64,000 nt of DNA from Paraburkholderia sp. PREW-6R (GCF_039621805.1 NZ_CP155073.1:1612001-1676000), one strand, 5' to 3'. Shown: positions 1 to 9,365, counted from the stretch's first letter. Notes: generated by a model not told the origin, from the sequence alone. A program made the numbers and translations.

Positions 1-254
1 GATGCGCTCATCGTGCAAGGGATCGAAGCCCCGCGGTGAGACGCACGAAACACTGCGCTGTGTTTCGCTCCGACGTGATGCGATGTGTTCCGTCGAGCGT
101 GCGCAGCAGCGCATCACGTCGACTCGATTGCCTTGATGCAAGGATTACGCCATCAGATGATATTCACGCGGCAGTCGCCTGCAAATGCACGCCCGCCAAT
201 GCGCAAGAACCGTTCGACCCTACGTGCCTGACTGCTTGCACGCGCGTGCGTGCC
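1..254. other. Upstream flank without a recognised gene
   Basis: No gene is supported here. An open frame does run through the region, but its arginine- and cysteine-rich translation resembles no family. It would also extend into the regulatory hairpins in front of nirB, so I read the stretch as the distal part of the nirB control region or the end of an unseen upstream gene. Confidence 0.5.
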
Positions 255-290
255 GCACGCCGAGGGTGCTGCGTCGCACCATCCGTGTGC
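255..290 (+). promoter_or_regulatory. Tandem NtrC-like binding sites upstream of nirB
   Basis: Two dyads of form GCAC-N7-GTGC lie at 255-269 and 276-290. Their centres are 21 bp apart, about two helical turns. NtrC sites in enterobacteria have GCAC and GTGC arms with the same seven-base gap. The sites would sit about 130-155 bp upstream of the predicted start, a normal place for an enhancer-binding protein. The arms are seen directly; the binding protein is inferred. Confidence 0.55.
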
Positions 291-388
291 CTCGCTGCAT
301 CAAAACGTGACGGCCAACTGCTGCGCCGTTTAGCGTGCATCCGACCGCAGGCCATGCGCGAGCAAGCTTTGCGGGATTTTCCGAGCAA

Positions 389-405
389 TTGGCATAGGCT
401 TTGCA
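389..405 (+). promoter_or_regulatory. Sigma-54 (-24/-12) promoter of the nirBD-nas operon
   Basis: The sequence TTGGCATAGGCTTTGCA carries the invariant GG (391-392) and GC (403-404) separated by exactly 10 bases, as in the TGGCAC-N5-TTGCA consensus of RpoN promoters. Transcription would start near 416, a few bases before the first leader hairpin. The tandem NtrC-like dyads upstream support the assignment. Confidence 0.65.
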
Positions 406-419
406 TTAGGCATTCGCAG

Positions 420-492
420 CGGATCAACGCAGATCCGTTGCGGGCGCAACAACAAGGCGCTCGCCGCAGCACAGGTCAGGACAACGGCGTCC
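420..492 (+). promoter_or_regulatory. ANTAR-type antiterminator leader (P1/P2 hairpins)
   Basis: P1 is a perfect six-pair stem (420-425 with 432-437) closing the hexaloop AACGCA. P2 is a four-pair stem (479-482 with 489-492) closing the hexaloop AACGGC. Both loops have A at position 1 and G at position 4, the hallmark of RNAs bound by ANTAR proteins such as NasR and NasT. P2 uses bases 484-492, which also form the 5' arm of the terminator, so the two structures exclude each other. A short linker hairpin (TTGC/GCAA, 438-449) lies between; the 41-base P1-P2 gap is longer than in many examples. Nitrate control is inferred from the genes downstream. Confidence 0.7.
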
Positions 493-537
493 CCTGAATT
501 CAGTCTTCAACTGGATTCGCGGGACGCCGTTTTTTTT
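484..537 (+). terminator. Intrinsic terminator (attenuator) in the nirB leader
   Basis: A perfect 10-pair GC-rich stem (484-493 with 521-530) is extended by an inner eight-pair stem (496-503 with 511-518, one G-T pair) around a seven-base loop. Eight T residues follow at 530-537. It ends about 48 bases before the nirB start codon and after the predicted promoter, so it should stop transcription unless P2 of the ANTAR leader forms instead. Confidence 0.85.
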
Positions 538-584
538 CCGTCATCGCTTTCGCCACGTCACAGCACATCGAGGAATCCGCGGTC

Positions 585-3125
585 ATGAAAATCATCGTTA
601 TCGGTCACGGAATGGTCGGCCACAAACTCGTGGAATGCCTCGCGCAAAACGCGGCGCACGGACTCGACATCACAGTGCTGTGCGAAGAATCGCGGCCCGC
701 CTATGACCGGGTGCATCTGTCGGAATTCTTTGCGGGCAAGACTGCCGATGATCTGTCGCTGGTCGAACCGGGTTTCTTCGAACGCCAGAACGTACTGATC
801 AAACTGAGCGCGAAAGCCGTGTCGATCGATCGCGAAGCGCGCACGGTGACCGTCTCGACCGGCGAAACGCTCGCCTACGACAAACTGGTGTTCGCTACGG
901 GCTCCTATCCATTCGTGCCGCCGCTGCAGGGCCGCGAACGCGCGGATTGCTTCGTGTACCGAACGATCGATGATCTCGAAGCCATGCAGGAATGCGGTGC
1001 GCGCTCGAAAACCGGCACGGTGGTCGGCGGCGGCCTGTTGGGCCTCGAATGCGCGAAGGCGTTGCGCGACATGGGCCTCGTCACGCACGTCGTCGAATTC
1101 GCGCCGCGTCTGATGGCGGTTCAGGTCGACGAAGGCGGCGGACGCGTGCTGCGCACGAAGATCGAAGCTCTCGGCGTCACCGTGCATACGGAGAAGAACA
1201 CCACGGCGATCGTCGACGGCGAAGCGGGCACGCATCGAATGCAATTTGCCGACGGCAGCTATCTCGACACGGACATGATCGTGTTTTCCGCAGGCATTCG
1301 TCCCCGCGACGACCTTGCTCGCGAGAGCGGTCTCACGCTCGGCCCGCGCGGCGGCATCGTGATCGACAACGCGTGCCGCACCAGCGATCCAGACATCTAC
1401 GCAATCGGCGAATGTGCATTGTGGAACGGTCAGTTATTTGGCCTCGTCGCGCCCGGTTACGACATGGCGCGCGCGGTGGCGAAGCAACTGCTCGGCGACA
1501 ACGCTGAATTTGCCGGCGCCGACATGAGCACCAAGCTCAAGCTGATGGGAGTGGACGTCGCGAGCATTGGCGACGCGCACGGCAAGACGCCGGGCAGCCG
1601 CGCGTATCAGTTCAGCGACGAGCGCAAGCAGGTCTACAAGAAGCTGGTGGTGTCCGAATGCGGCAAATATCTGCTCGGTGGCGTGATGGTGGGCGACGCA
1701 AGCGAATACGGCACGCTATTGCAGATGATGCTTAACCGGATCGAACTGCCCGAAGCGCCTGAATTCCTGATCCTGCCTCAAGCGGACGGCCATGCGAAAC
1801 CCGCGCTCGGCGTGGGCTCGCTGCCGGCTTCGGCGCAAATCTGTTCGTGCAACAACGTCTCGAAGGGCGAGTTGTGCGCGGCGGTCTGCGCCGGCGCGAC
1901 CGACATCGGCGCGCTCAAATGTGCGACCACAGCCGGCACCTCGTGCGGCGGCTGCGTGCCGCTCGTCACGCAGGTCATGAAGGCCGAAATGAAGAAGCAG
2001 GGGCTCGCAGTCAACAATCACGTGTGCGAGCACTTCCCGTTTTCGCGCCAGGAGCTTTATCACATCGTTCGCGTGGAAGGTGTGCGCAGCTTCGCCGAGT
2101 TGCTCGCCACGCACGGCCGCGGTCTCGGCTGCGATATCTGCAAGCCGGCAGTGGCCAGCATTCTTGCTTCGTGCTGGAACGAGTTCGTGTTGAAGAAAGA
2201 GCACGCGTCGCTGCAGGACAGCAACGATTACTACCTCGCCAATATCCAGCGCGACGGCACCTATTCGGTCGTGCCGCGTATGGCGGGCGGCGAAGTTACG
2301 CCCGACGGCCTGATCGCGGTCGGTCAGGTCGCGAAGAAATACGGCCTATATACGAAGATCACCGGTGGTCAGCGGGTCGATCTGTTCGGCGCACGTGTCG
2401 AACAGTTGCCGCTCATCTGGGAAGAACTGATCGCAGCCGGTTTCGAATCGGGGCATGCGTATGGCAAGTCGCTGCGTACCGTGAAGTCGTGCGTCGGCTC
2501 GACTTGGTGCCGCTATGGCGTCGGCGATTCCGTCGGCCTCGCGGTTGAGATCGAGAACCGCTACAAGGGACTGCGCACGCCGCACAAGATCAAGTTCGGC
2601 GTGTCGGGATGCACGCGCGAATGCGCGGAAGCCCAGGGCAAGGACGTCGGCATCATCGCCACCGAGAAGGGCTGGAACCTGTACGTGTGCGGCAACGGCG
2701 GCATGAAGCCGCGTCATGCCGAGCTGCTCGCGTCGGACCTCGACAAGGCAACGCTGGTGCGCTACATCGACCGCTTCCTGATGTTTTACGTGCGCACCGC
2801 GGACCGTTTGCAGCGCACGAGCGTCTGGCGCGACAACCTGGAAGGCGGCCTTCCGTATCTGATCGACGTGGTGGTCAACGACCGTCTTGGCGTCGCCGCC
2901 GAACTCGAAAGCGAGATGCAGCACGTGGTGAACACCTACGAATGTGAATGGAAGAAGGCGGTCAACGATCCCGAAACGCGTAAGCGCTTCCGTCATTTCG
3001 TCAATAGCGGCGAGTCCGATAGCAATGTCACGTTCGTCGAGGAGCGCGGCCAGATTCGCCCGGCGACGTCTGCTGAGCGGCTATCGAAACTCGCGGCCAT
3101 TCCTGTCGTCGTCGAAACCGTCTGA
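585..3125 (+). CDS. nirB: Nitrite reductase [NAD(P)H], large subunit
   Basis: Cytoplasmic assimilatory nitrite reductase (nitrite to ammonium), 846 aa, the usual length. An FAD-binding GHGMVG stretch starts the protein and a second dinucleotide motif, GGGLLGLE, lies at residues 148-155. A BFD-like [2Fe-2S] region (CSCNNVSKGEL, then CGGC) follows around 420-465. The sulfite/nitrite reductase core has the siroheme-[4Fe-4S] ligands as CX5C (C636, C642) and CX3C (C676, C680). The ATG follows an AGGA-like site. It is the first gene of an operon with nirD 45 bases downstream and the nitrate reductase fusion next, all behind the attenuated sigma-54 leader. Confidence 0.97.
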   Translation: MKIIVIGHGMVGHKLVECLAQNAAHGLDITVLCEESRPAYDRVHLSEFFAGKTADDLSLVEPGFFERQNVLIKLSAKAVSIDREARTVTVSTGETLAYDKLVFATGSYPFVPPLQGRERADCFVYRTIDDLEAMQECGARSKTGTVVGGGLLGLECAKALRDMGLVTHVVEFAPRLMAVQVDEGGGRVLRTKIEALGVTVHTEKNTTAIVDGEAGTHRMQFADGSYLDTDMIVFSAGIRPRDDLARESGLTLGPRGGIVIDNACRTSDPDIYAIGECALWNGQLFGLVAPGYDMARAVAKQLLGDNAEFAGADMSTKLKLMGVDVASIGDAHGKTPGSRAYQFSDERKQVYKKLVVSECGKYLLGGVMVGDASEYGTLLQMMLNRIELPEAPEFLILPQADGHAKPALGVGSLPASAQICSCNNVSKGELCAAVCAGATDIGALKCATTAGTSCGGCVPLVTQVMKAEMKKQGLAVNNHVCEHFPFSRQELYHIVRVEGVRSFAELLATHGRGLGCDICKPAVASILASCWNEFVLKKEHASLQDSNDYYLANIQRDGTYSVVPRMAGGEVTPDGLIAVGQVAKKYGLYTKITGGQRVDLFGARVEQLPLIWEELIAAGFESGHAYGKSLRTVKSCVGSTWCRYGVGDSVGLAVEIENRYKGLRTPHKIKFGVSGCTRECAEAQGKDVGIIATEKGWNLYVCGNGGMKPRHAELLASDLDKATLVRYIDRFLMFYVRTADRLQRTSVWRDNLEGGLPYLIDVVVNDRLGVAAELESEMQHVVNTYECEWKKAVNDPETRKRFRHFVNSGESDSNVTFVEERGQIRPATSAERLSKLAAIPVVVETV

Positions 3126-3169
3126 TCCTGTTTTCACTGCTTTTACCGCTATTGAACGGAGTTTGCGCC

Positions 3170-3538
3170 ATGAATATCGAGCACCTGCCGCTTGCCTGGA
3201 CACCCGTTTGCCCGCTCGAGGACATCGTGCCCAACACGGGTGTCTGTGCGCTCGTCGACGGGGAACAGGTGGCCGTGTTTCACGTCGATACCGGCAGCGA
3301 CGAGGCGCGGGTCTATGCAATTGGAAATTACGATCCGGGTTCGCAGGCGGCCGTGCTGTCGCGCGGACTGATCGGCAGTCTCGGCGAGCGCATCGTGGTT
3401 GCCTCGCCCATCTATAAGCACCACTTCGATCTGCGCACCGGCGAATGCATCGAAACGCCGGCCTATTCGGTCAGCGCATTCGCCGCGCGAGTGGAAAACG
3501 GCCAGGTGTGGGTCGCTTCCGGCTGCGTGCAATCCTGA
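3170..3538 (+). CDS. nirD: Nitrite reductase [NAD(P)H], small subunit
   Basis: 122-aa partner of NirB with a Rieske-like fold. The family lacks the iron-sulfur ligands of true Rieske proteins, and no CxH...CxxH pair is visible here; the segment HHFDLRTGEC occupies the place of the second Rieske box. The start was set at ATG 3170 because ACGGAG sits eight bases upstream; an in-frame TTG at 3152 has no such support. The gene lies between nirB and the nitrate reductase fusion and is expected to be co-transcribed with them. Confidence 0.93.
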   Translation: MNIEHLPLAWTPVCPLEDIVPNTGVCALVDGEQVAVFHVDTGSDEARVYAIGNYDPGSQAAVLSRGLIGSLGERIVVASPIYKHHFDLRTGECIETPAYSVSAFAARVENGQVWVASGCVQS

Positions 3539-3550
3539 AGCCGATCACGA

Positions 3551-6500
3551 GTGAGTTCGCCTGTCATGTCCCCCACTAGCGTGAAAACCGTGTGTCCCTA
3601 TTGCGGCGTCGGCTGCGGCATGGTGCTGCACGTCGAACGTGGAGAGGTCGTGAAGATCTCCGGCGACAAGGAGCATCCGGCGAACTTTGGCCGGCTGTGT
3701 ACGAAAGGCCAGTCCGCGCATTTCGCCTTGCGCAAGTCCGGGCGTCTTGAAGGCGCGTTCGTGCGGCATGCGCGCGGTCAGGATCTCGCGCCGCTTCCAA
3801 TGGCGCAGGCCATCCGTACCACAGCTGCCCGCTTGCGCGGCCTGCTCGACGAGCACGGCCCGCAAGCGTTGTCGTTCTATGTGTCCGGCCAGATGTCGAT
3901 CGAGGCGCAGTATCTCGTCAACAAGCTGGCGAAAGGATTTGTCGGCACCCATAACATCGAATCGAATTCGCGCCTGTGCATGGCAAGCGCAGGCAGCGGC
4001 TACAAGCTTTCGCTCGGCGCCGACGGGCCGCCCGGCTCGTACGAGGACATCGATCATGCGGACCTGTTCTTCGTGATCGGCGCGAATATGGCCGACTGTC
4101 ACCCGATTCTGTTCCTGCGCATGATGGACCGCGTGAAAGCCGGCGCAAAATTGATCGTGGTCGATCCGCGCCGCAATACCACTGCGGAGAAGGCTGACCT
4201 GTTCCTGCAGATCAAACCCGGCACTGATCTCGCGCTGCTCAACGGGCTGCTGCATCTGCTGCACGAAAACGGCCATACGGATGCGGCTTTCATCGCCGAA
4301 GCAACCGAAGGCTGGGACGCGATGCCCGCATTTCTGGCGGACTACACGCCGGAAAAGGTCGCGGCAATTACCGGTTTGAGCGAGCACGACATTCGCCGCG
4401 CCGCGCAGATGATCGGCGCCGCGCCCGAGTGGATCAGCTGCTGGACCATGGGTCTGAATCAGAGCACGCACGGCACGTGGCATACGAACGCGATCTGCAA
4501 TCTGCATCTGGCGACGGGCAAAATCTGCCGTCGCGGCAGCGGGCCGCTCTCGTTGACAGGACAGCCGAATGCAATGGGCGGCCGCGAGATGGGGTATATG
4601 GGGCCCGGCTTGCCGGGGCAGCGTTCGGTGCTGGTCGAAGAAGACCGTGCATTTATCGAGGACTTGTGGGGCATCGCGCGCGGCGCGTTGAAGCCCACGG
4701 CCGGTCACGGCACGATCGACATGTTCTCGCGCATGGCGGCAGGTGAGATCAAGGCATGCTGGATCATCTGCACGAATCCGGTGGCGAGCGTCGCCAACCG
4801 GCAGAACGCCATTGCCGGTTTGCGCGCGGCGGAACTGGTGATCGCGCAGGACGCGTTTCTCGACACCGAAACCAACCGCTACGCGGACGTGCTGCTGCCC
4901 GGCGCGTTGTGGGCCGAAGCGCAAGGCGTGATGATCAACTCCGAGCGCAACCTTACGCTGATGCAAAAAGGCGTCGAACCGCCGGGCGCGGCGTTGCCGG
5001 ACTGGCAGATCATTGCGCGCGTCGCGTGCGAAATGGGCTACGCCGATGCATTCAGCTACACGAGCGCCGAAGAAGTCTTTGCGGAAATCACCCGCGCATC
5101 GAATCCGAAAACGGGGTATGACCTGCGCGGCGCGAGTCATCGCCGGCTGAAAGAAACGCCGTTGCAGTGGCCGATCGCGTCGGCCACCGCGCATGATCGC
5201 AATCCCATCCGCTACCTGAACGACGGCGTGAGCCAGACGCTCAGCGAATCGCCCGACGGCACGCGCGCGCGACTCGTATTCCCGACCGCGAGCGGCAAGG
5301 CCATGTTTTTCGCACGCGCGTATGCAGCGCCGGCGGAGTTGCCGGATCGCGAGTTTCCGATCGTGCTGAACACCGGCCGCCTGCAACACCAATGGCACAC
5401 GATGACCAAAACCGGCAAGGTTGCGATGCTCAACAAGCTCAATCCGCGGCCATTCGTCGAGATTCATCCGGAAGATGCGGCCACGTTGGGCATCAAACCC
5501 GAGGACCCCGTCGAGATCCGTTCGCGCAGGGGCCGCGCGGTGCTGCCCGCGGTCCTCACTGAACGCGTGAGTGCGGGCAACTGCTTTGCGCCAATGCATT
5601 GGAACGACGTGTTCGGCGACGACCTGTGCATCAATGCGGTAACGAGCGATGCGACCGACGCGATCTCCCAGCAACCCGAACTCAAATTCTGCGCCGTCGC
5701 GCTGACGCCTGTCACGGTTCCGGCGATCGAGCCTGGTGCGCAGCGCGAGACTGCGCATACCGCCGCTGCCCACGACGTACCTGTCTCGACGGCGAGCGCG
5801 ACATTGGCGCGTGCCGGGGAATCGACCATGTCCGCTATCGACGCCCTAACGAGTCTGCTGCAATTGCCGCCGACGCCCGCACCGTCTTTTACTGAAAGCG
5901 AGCACACCTATCTGGCGGGTTTCGTGAGCGCGCTGCGTTCGACACAGGCGCAAGGCGATGGCACAGGACCGGTGCCCGTGTTGCCGGCAAGTGCGCCGTT
6001 TAACGCACATCATCGGCTGTATGTCGATGGGCTGCTCGCCGGCCTGTATAGCCGGAGCGCGACGCTTTGGCCAGCGCCCGCGTCCATTGCCGCAACGACG
6101 CCGCAGCCGGCAGACACCGAATCGGGCGTGCGTATCGTGCGTGCGCGGCCCAAGGTCACTTTGCTGTGGGCATCGCAAACCGGCAATACGGAGTCGCTCG
6201 TCGAGCGTTACGCAACCCGTCTGATGGAATCGGGTTTCGAGATTCGCACGTCATGCATGGCGGAATACGACGCTTCGTCACTCGCGAAAGCGCAGTATGT
6301 GTTGCTGATGACCAGCACGTTCGGCGACGGCGATTCGCCCGACAATGCGCAGGACTTCTGGAATCATTTGAACGCCGGTACGGCTTCACGTCTTGACGGC
6401 GTGCGTTTCGCGGTGCTCGCGCTCGGCGATCGCAACTACGATCAGTTCTGCGGTCACGGGCGCCGCCTCGATGAGCGCCTCGCCGCACTGGGCGCGCTGC

Positions 6501-7768
6501 GTCTGCTGGATCGCGTGGATTGCGACAGCGAGTATCAGGAAACCGCGGATGCATGGCTCGAACGCGTGGTCGTGCGCATCAACGAGGAGGATGCCGCGCT
6601 TCACGCCGTGCCGCCCGACGGCATGATCAACGCGGTCGTGCCGGGCATCGTCCCGACGAGGACGCGACCTGCCGCGTCGCGCGTTGTGACCAATCGGCGT
6701 CTGAACAAAGAGGGCGCCGCGAAGGATACGCGTTACGTGTCGTTGAGTACGGGCGATGCCGGCATCGAATACGAAGCGGGCGATGCACTCGGTGTATGGC
6801 CCAGTAACTGTCCCGAACTGGTCGACGAGTTGCTCGTGCTCGGCGGCTTGAGTGGGCACACGCCGGTGCATGTGTCCGGTGTCGGTGACATGTCGCTAGC
6901 CGATGCGCTTACGCGACATTATGAAATTGCACGTCCGAATCCCGATGCGCTGACATTCATCGCCGAGCGCAGCAACAACGGTGCGCTGCGCGAGCTGCTC
7001 AAACCCGAGCGTAAGGCGGAGCTCAAGCACTGGTTGTGGGGACAGCAACTGGCCGACGTACTGCACGAATTTCCAGTCGAGCTTACCGCACCCGAGCTGA
7101 CCGGCATGCTTAAACGCTTGCAGCCGCGCTTGTACTCCATCGCGTCGAGCCCGAAAGCGCATCCCGGCGAAGTGCATCTGACCGTATCGGCGGTTCGCTA
7201 CAGCAATGGGCGGCGCAACAGGAAGGGCGTGTCCTCCACGTTTCTCGCCGATCGCGCCGCTGACGGCAACGTCCCCGTCTTCGTGCAGAAGTCGGCCCAT
7301 TTTCGTCCTCCTCATCATTCTGACACGCCGATGATCATGGTCGGCCCCGGTACGGGCGTTGCACCGTTTCGCGGCTTTCTGCACGAGCGGCGTGCACGCG
7401 GCGACACGGGACGCAACTGGCTTTTCTTCGGCGAGCAGCATGCCGACACCGATTTCTACTATCGCGACGAACTCGAGGCGCTGCGCGAGAGCGGGGTGCT
7501 GACGCGACTCGACGTCGCTTTCTCGCGGGATCAGGCGCAGAAAATCTATGTACAGGATCGCATGCGCGAGCAGGGCGCGCAGTTGTGGGCATGGCTCGAA
7601 GAGGGGGCTCATTTTTATGTCTGCGGCGACGCAAACCGGATGGCAAAGGATGTCGATGCGGCGCTCAAGGAAGTGGTCGCGCGGCACGGCGGCATGAGCG
7701 AGGACAAAGCGCATGAATACGTGAGCCGGCTCGCGCGCGATAAGCGCTATGCGCGTGACGTTTATTGA
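3551..7768 (+). CDS. Assimilatory nitrate reductase fused to CysJ-like diflavin reductase
   Basis: About 1,405 aa in two enzyme modules. Residues 1-720 form a NasA-type bis-MGD molybdenum reductase: [4Fe-4S] ligands C15, C18, C22 and C50, and a probable Mo-ligand cysteine near 143 in RLCMASA. After a 110-residue Ala/Pro-rich linker comes a flavodoxin domain from about 865 (WASQTGNTES). FAD- and NADPH-binding domains follow as in CysJ (RLYSIASS near 1193, GPGTGVAPFRGF near 1264), ending ...RDVY. NADPH electrons can thus reach the Mo centre within one chain; the C-terminal BFD domain of Klebsiella NasA is absent. The start may be GTG 3551 or ATG 3566; GAGTGAG before the latter makes it plausible. 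This fusion is annotated in other Burkholderiaceae. Confidence 0.93.
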   Translation: MSSPVMSPTSVKTVCPYCGVGCGMVLHVERGEVVKISGDKEHPANFGRLCTKGQSAHFALRKSGRLEGAFVRHARGQDLAPLPMAQAIRTTAARLRGLLDEHGPQALSFYVSGQMSIEAQYLVNKLAKGFVGTHNIESNSRLCMASAGSGYKLSLGADGPPGSYEDIDHADLFFVIGANMADCHPILFLRMMDRVKAGAKLIVVDPRRNTTAEKADLFLQIKPGTDLALLNGLLHLLHENGHTDAAFIAEATEGWDAMPAFLADYTPEKVAAITGLSEHDIRRAAQMIGAAPEWISCWTMGLNQSTHGTWHTNAICNLHLATGKICRRGSGPLSLTGQPNAMGGREMGYMGPGLPGQRSVLVEEDRAFIEDLWGIARGALKPTAGHGTIDMFSRMAAGEIKACWIICTNPVASVANRQNAIAGLRAAELVIAQDAFLDTETNRYADVLLPGALWAEAQGVMINSERNLTLMQKGVEPPGAALPDWQIIARVACEMGYADAFSYTSAEEVFAEITRASNPKTGYDLRGASHRRLKETPLQWPIASATAHDRNPIRYLNDGVSQTLSESPDGTRARLVFPTASGKAMFFARAYAAPAELPDREFPIVLNTGRLQHQWHTMTKTGKVAMLNKLNPRPFVEIHPEDAATLGIKPEDPVEIRSRRGRAVLPAVLTERVSAGNCFAPMHWNDVFGDDLCINAVTSDATDAISQQPELKFCAVALTPVTVPAIEPGAQRETAHTAAAHDVPVSTASATLARAGESTMSAIDALTSLLQLPPTPAPSFTESEHTYLAGFVSALRSTQAQGDGTGPVPVLPASAPFNAHHRLYVDGLLAGLYSRSATLWPAPASIAATTPQPADTESGVRIVRARPKVTLLWASQTGNTESLVERYATRLMESGFEIRTSCMAEYDASSLAKAQYVLLMTSTFGDGDSPDNAQDFWNHLNAGTASRLDGVRFAVLALGDRNYDQFCGHGRRLDERLAALGALRLLDRVDCDSEYQETADAWLERVVVRINEEDAALHAVPPDGMINAVVPGIVPTRTRPAASRVVTNRRLNKEGAAKDTRYVSLSTGDAGIEYEAGDALGVWPSNCPELVDELLVLGGLSGHTPVHVSGVGDMSLADALTRHYEIARPNPDALTFIAERSNNGALRELLKPERKAELKHWLWGQQLADVLHEFPVELTAPELTGMLKRLQPRLYSIASSPKAHPGEVHLTVSAVRYSNGRRNRKGVSSTFLADRAADGNVPVFVQKSAHFRPPHHSDTPMIMVGPGTGVAPFRGFLHERRARGDTGRNWLFFGEQHADTDFYYRDELEALRESGVLTRLDVAFSRDQAQKIYVQDRMREQGAQLWAWLEEGAHFYVCGDANRMAKDVDAALKEVVARHGGMSEDKAHEYVSRLARDKRYARDVY

Positions 7769-7997
7769 TGAATGCGTCGATGCATCGACAGAAAGGGTGG
7801 CCGATGCGGGCCATGCGAGACGAGTTCTGAAAGTTCGAACGATTGAAAAAGTAAGCGGGAAACAGCTTGAACCGATGCACCCCCGATGGCATGGACGTTG
7901 CATGTTCGGACGGGTTTTCGAATCGTCATCATTCCGGTGCATAAGGTCAAACGCAGCCGCCCGGATGAGCGACAAATCCGTTTAATGAGGATGTCTG
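7769..7997. other. Gap between nitrate reductase and transporter
   Basis: A 229-base spacer. It contains a perfect 14-bp palindrome, GTCGATGCATCGAC, at 7776-7789, but no T-run terminator or clear promoter. The transporter may be read from the nirB promoter or from its own unrecognised one. Confidence 0.4.
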
Positions 7998-9365
7998 ATG
8001 AAAAACGTGATGAATTCCTTGAAGAGTGGAGACTGGCGCGCGCTCGTCGCCTGTTTCCTCTATTTCGACACCGGCTTCACGGTCTGGGTGTTGTATGGAC
8101 CGCTCGCCCCGTTTATCAGCAAGAGCATTGCCATGACGCCGGCGCAACAAGGCCTTCTGGTCGCCGTACCTGTGCTGTCGGCCGCGATTCTGCGCGTGAC
8201 GCTCGGCAATCTGTACCAGTCGGCTCACGGCAAGCGGATTGCGCTGATGGGCGTGCTGCTGTCTGCGGTGCCGACGATCGTGTTGCCGCTGCTGCCATCC
8301 GTTCCGTCATACACCTTGCTGCTCGTGCTCGGCGTATTCCTCGGCGTGGGCGGCGCAAGCTTCGCGGTGGCGCTGCCGATGGCCGGGAGCAACTATCCGC
8401 CGAAGGTGCAAGGTCTCGTGCTGGGACTTGCAGCGGCCGGCAACATTGGCGCGGTGCTCGACGGGTTCCTGTTTCCGCAGCTTGCCACGCATTATGGCTG
8501 GCAAATGGCCGCCGGGGGCGCGCTGCCGTTGCTTGCCATTGCGGCGATCACGCTCTATTTCTGGGCGAACGACGCGGGCGTCAAGTCAGGCAGCGTGGTG
8601 CGTGCATTTGCCAGCTTCGCGGTGACGCTGGCCGGGCTCATCGTACTGGTGCTGCTCGTCGAAGCAGGACTGTTCGGCTCAGGGAAGACGGGCGTGCTGA
8701 TCCTGCCGGTTGTCGGCGCGCTGCTGGCCATCGCCGTCTTGCCCAGGCGCTATCGTGCTGTCCTCGCCGAGCGTGATACGTGGGTCATCATGCTGGTGTA
8801 CAGCATTACGTTTGGCGGATTCGTCGGCATGTCCTCGTACGTGACGCTGCTGCTCACGAATCTCTACCAGCTCTCGAAGATAGACGCGGGTCTGTTCATG
8901 GCGCTCCTTGCTGCAACCGGCGCGATGGTGCGCCCGCTCGGCGGCCTGATTGCCGACAGAATCTCCGGTGTGCGCGCGCTGACGTTTCTGCTGGCGATCA
9001 TCTCGCTGTGCGACTTCCTGTTCGCCGCCGTCATGCCGACCATCGTGCCGGGCATTGCGTTGCTGTTGTGTCTTTACGTGGCGTTCGGGCTCGGCAACGG
9101 CGCGACGTTCCAGCTCGTGCCGCATCGCTGGGCCGGGCGCACCGGCCTGATGTCGGGCATCGTGGGAGCGGCGGGCGGTATCGGCGGCTTTTATCTGCCC
9201 GTCATCATGGGCATGGCGAAGGAAAGCACGGGCAGCTACCAGATGGGCTTCGCGACGTTCGGCGTGCTGGCAGCCTGTGCGTTCATGGCGATCGTTGCGC
9301 TGCGCCGCCCGTGGATGGCGTGGTCGATGCAAGGCGGTGTGATGCATGCGCACGCCACGGAGTGA
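7998..9365 (+). CDS. narK: NarK-type nitrate/nitrite MFS transporter
   Basis: 455-aa inner-membrane protein of the major facilitator superfamily, nitrate/nitrite porter family. Both nitrate-signature stretches are visible: a glycine-rich helix with GVGGASFAVALPMAGSNYPP near residues 115-135, and GLGNGATFQLVPHRW followed by GLMSGIVGAAGGIGG near 365-395. The ATG is preceded by GAGG eight bases upstream. Its place after nirBD and the nitrate reductase indicates uptake of nitrate for assimilation. NarK1 (symport) and NarK2 (antiport) types are not distinguished here. Confidence 0.9.
   Translation: MKNVMNSLKSGDWRALVACFLYFDTGFTVWVLYGPLAPFISKSIAMTPAQQGLLVAVPVLSAAILRVTLGNLYQSAHGKRIALMGVLLSAVPTIVLPLLPSVPSYTLLLVLGVFLGVGGASFAVALPMAGSNYPPKVQGLVLGLAAAGNIGAVLDGFLFPQLATHYGWQMAAGGALPLLAIAAITLYFWANDAGVKSGSVVRAFASFAVTLAGLIVLVLLVEAGLFGSGKTGVLILPVVGALLAIAVLPRRYRAVLAERDTWVIMLVYSITFGGFVGMSSYVTLLLTNLYQLSKIDAGLFMALLAATGAMVRPLGGLIADRISGVRALTFLLAIISLCDFLFAAVMPTIVPGIALLLCLYVAFGLGNGATFQLVPHRWAGRTGLMSGIVGAAGGIGGFYLPVIMGMAKESTGSYQMGFATFGVLAACAFMAIVALRRPWMAWSMQGGVMHAHATE

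Noticed and set aside
36-497. 153-codon frame before nirB
   Set aside because: It runs through the sigma-54 element, both ANTAR hairpins and the terminator, has no family resemblance and no ribosome binding site.
3545-5773. 742-codon antisense frame within the nitrate reductase gene
   Set aside because: Arg/His-rich translation of the opposite strand of a clearly coding, motif-bearing gene; typical high-GC shadow.
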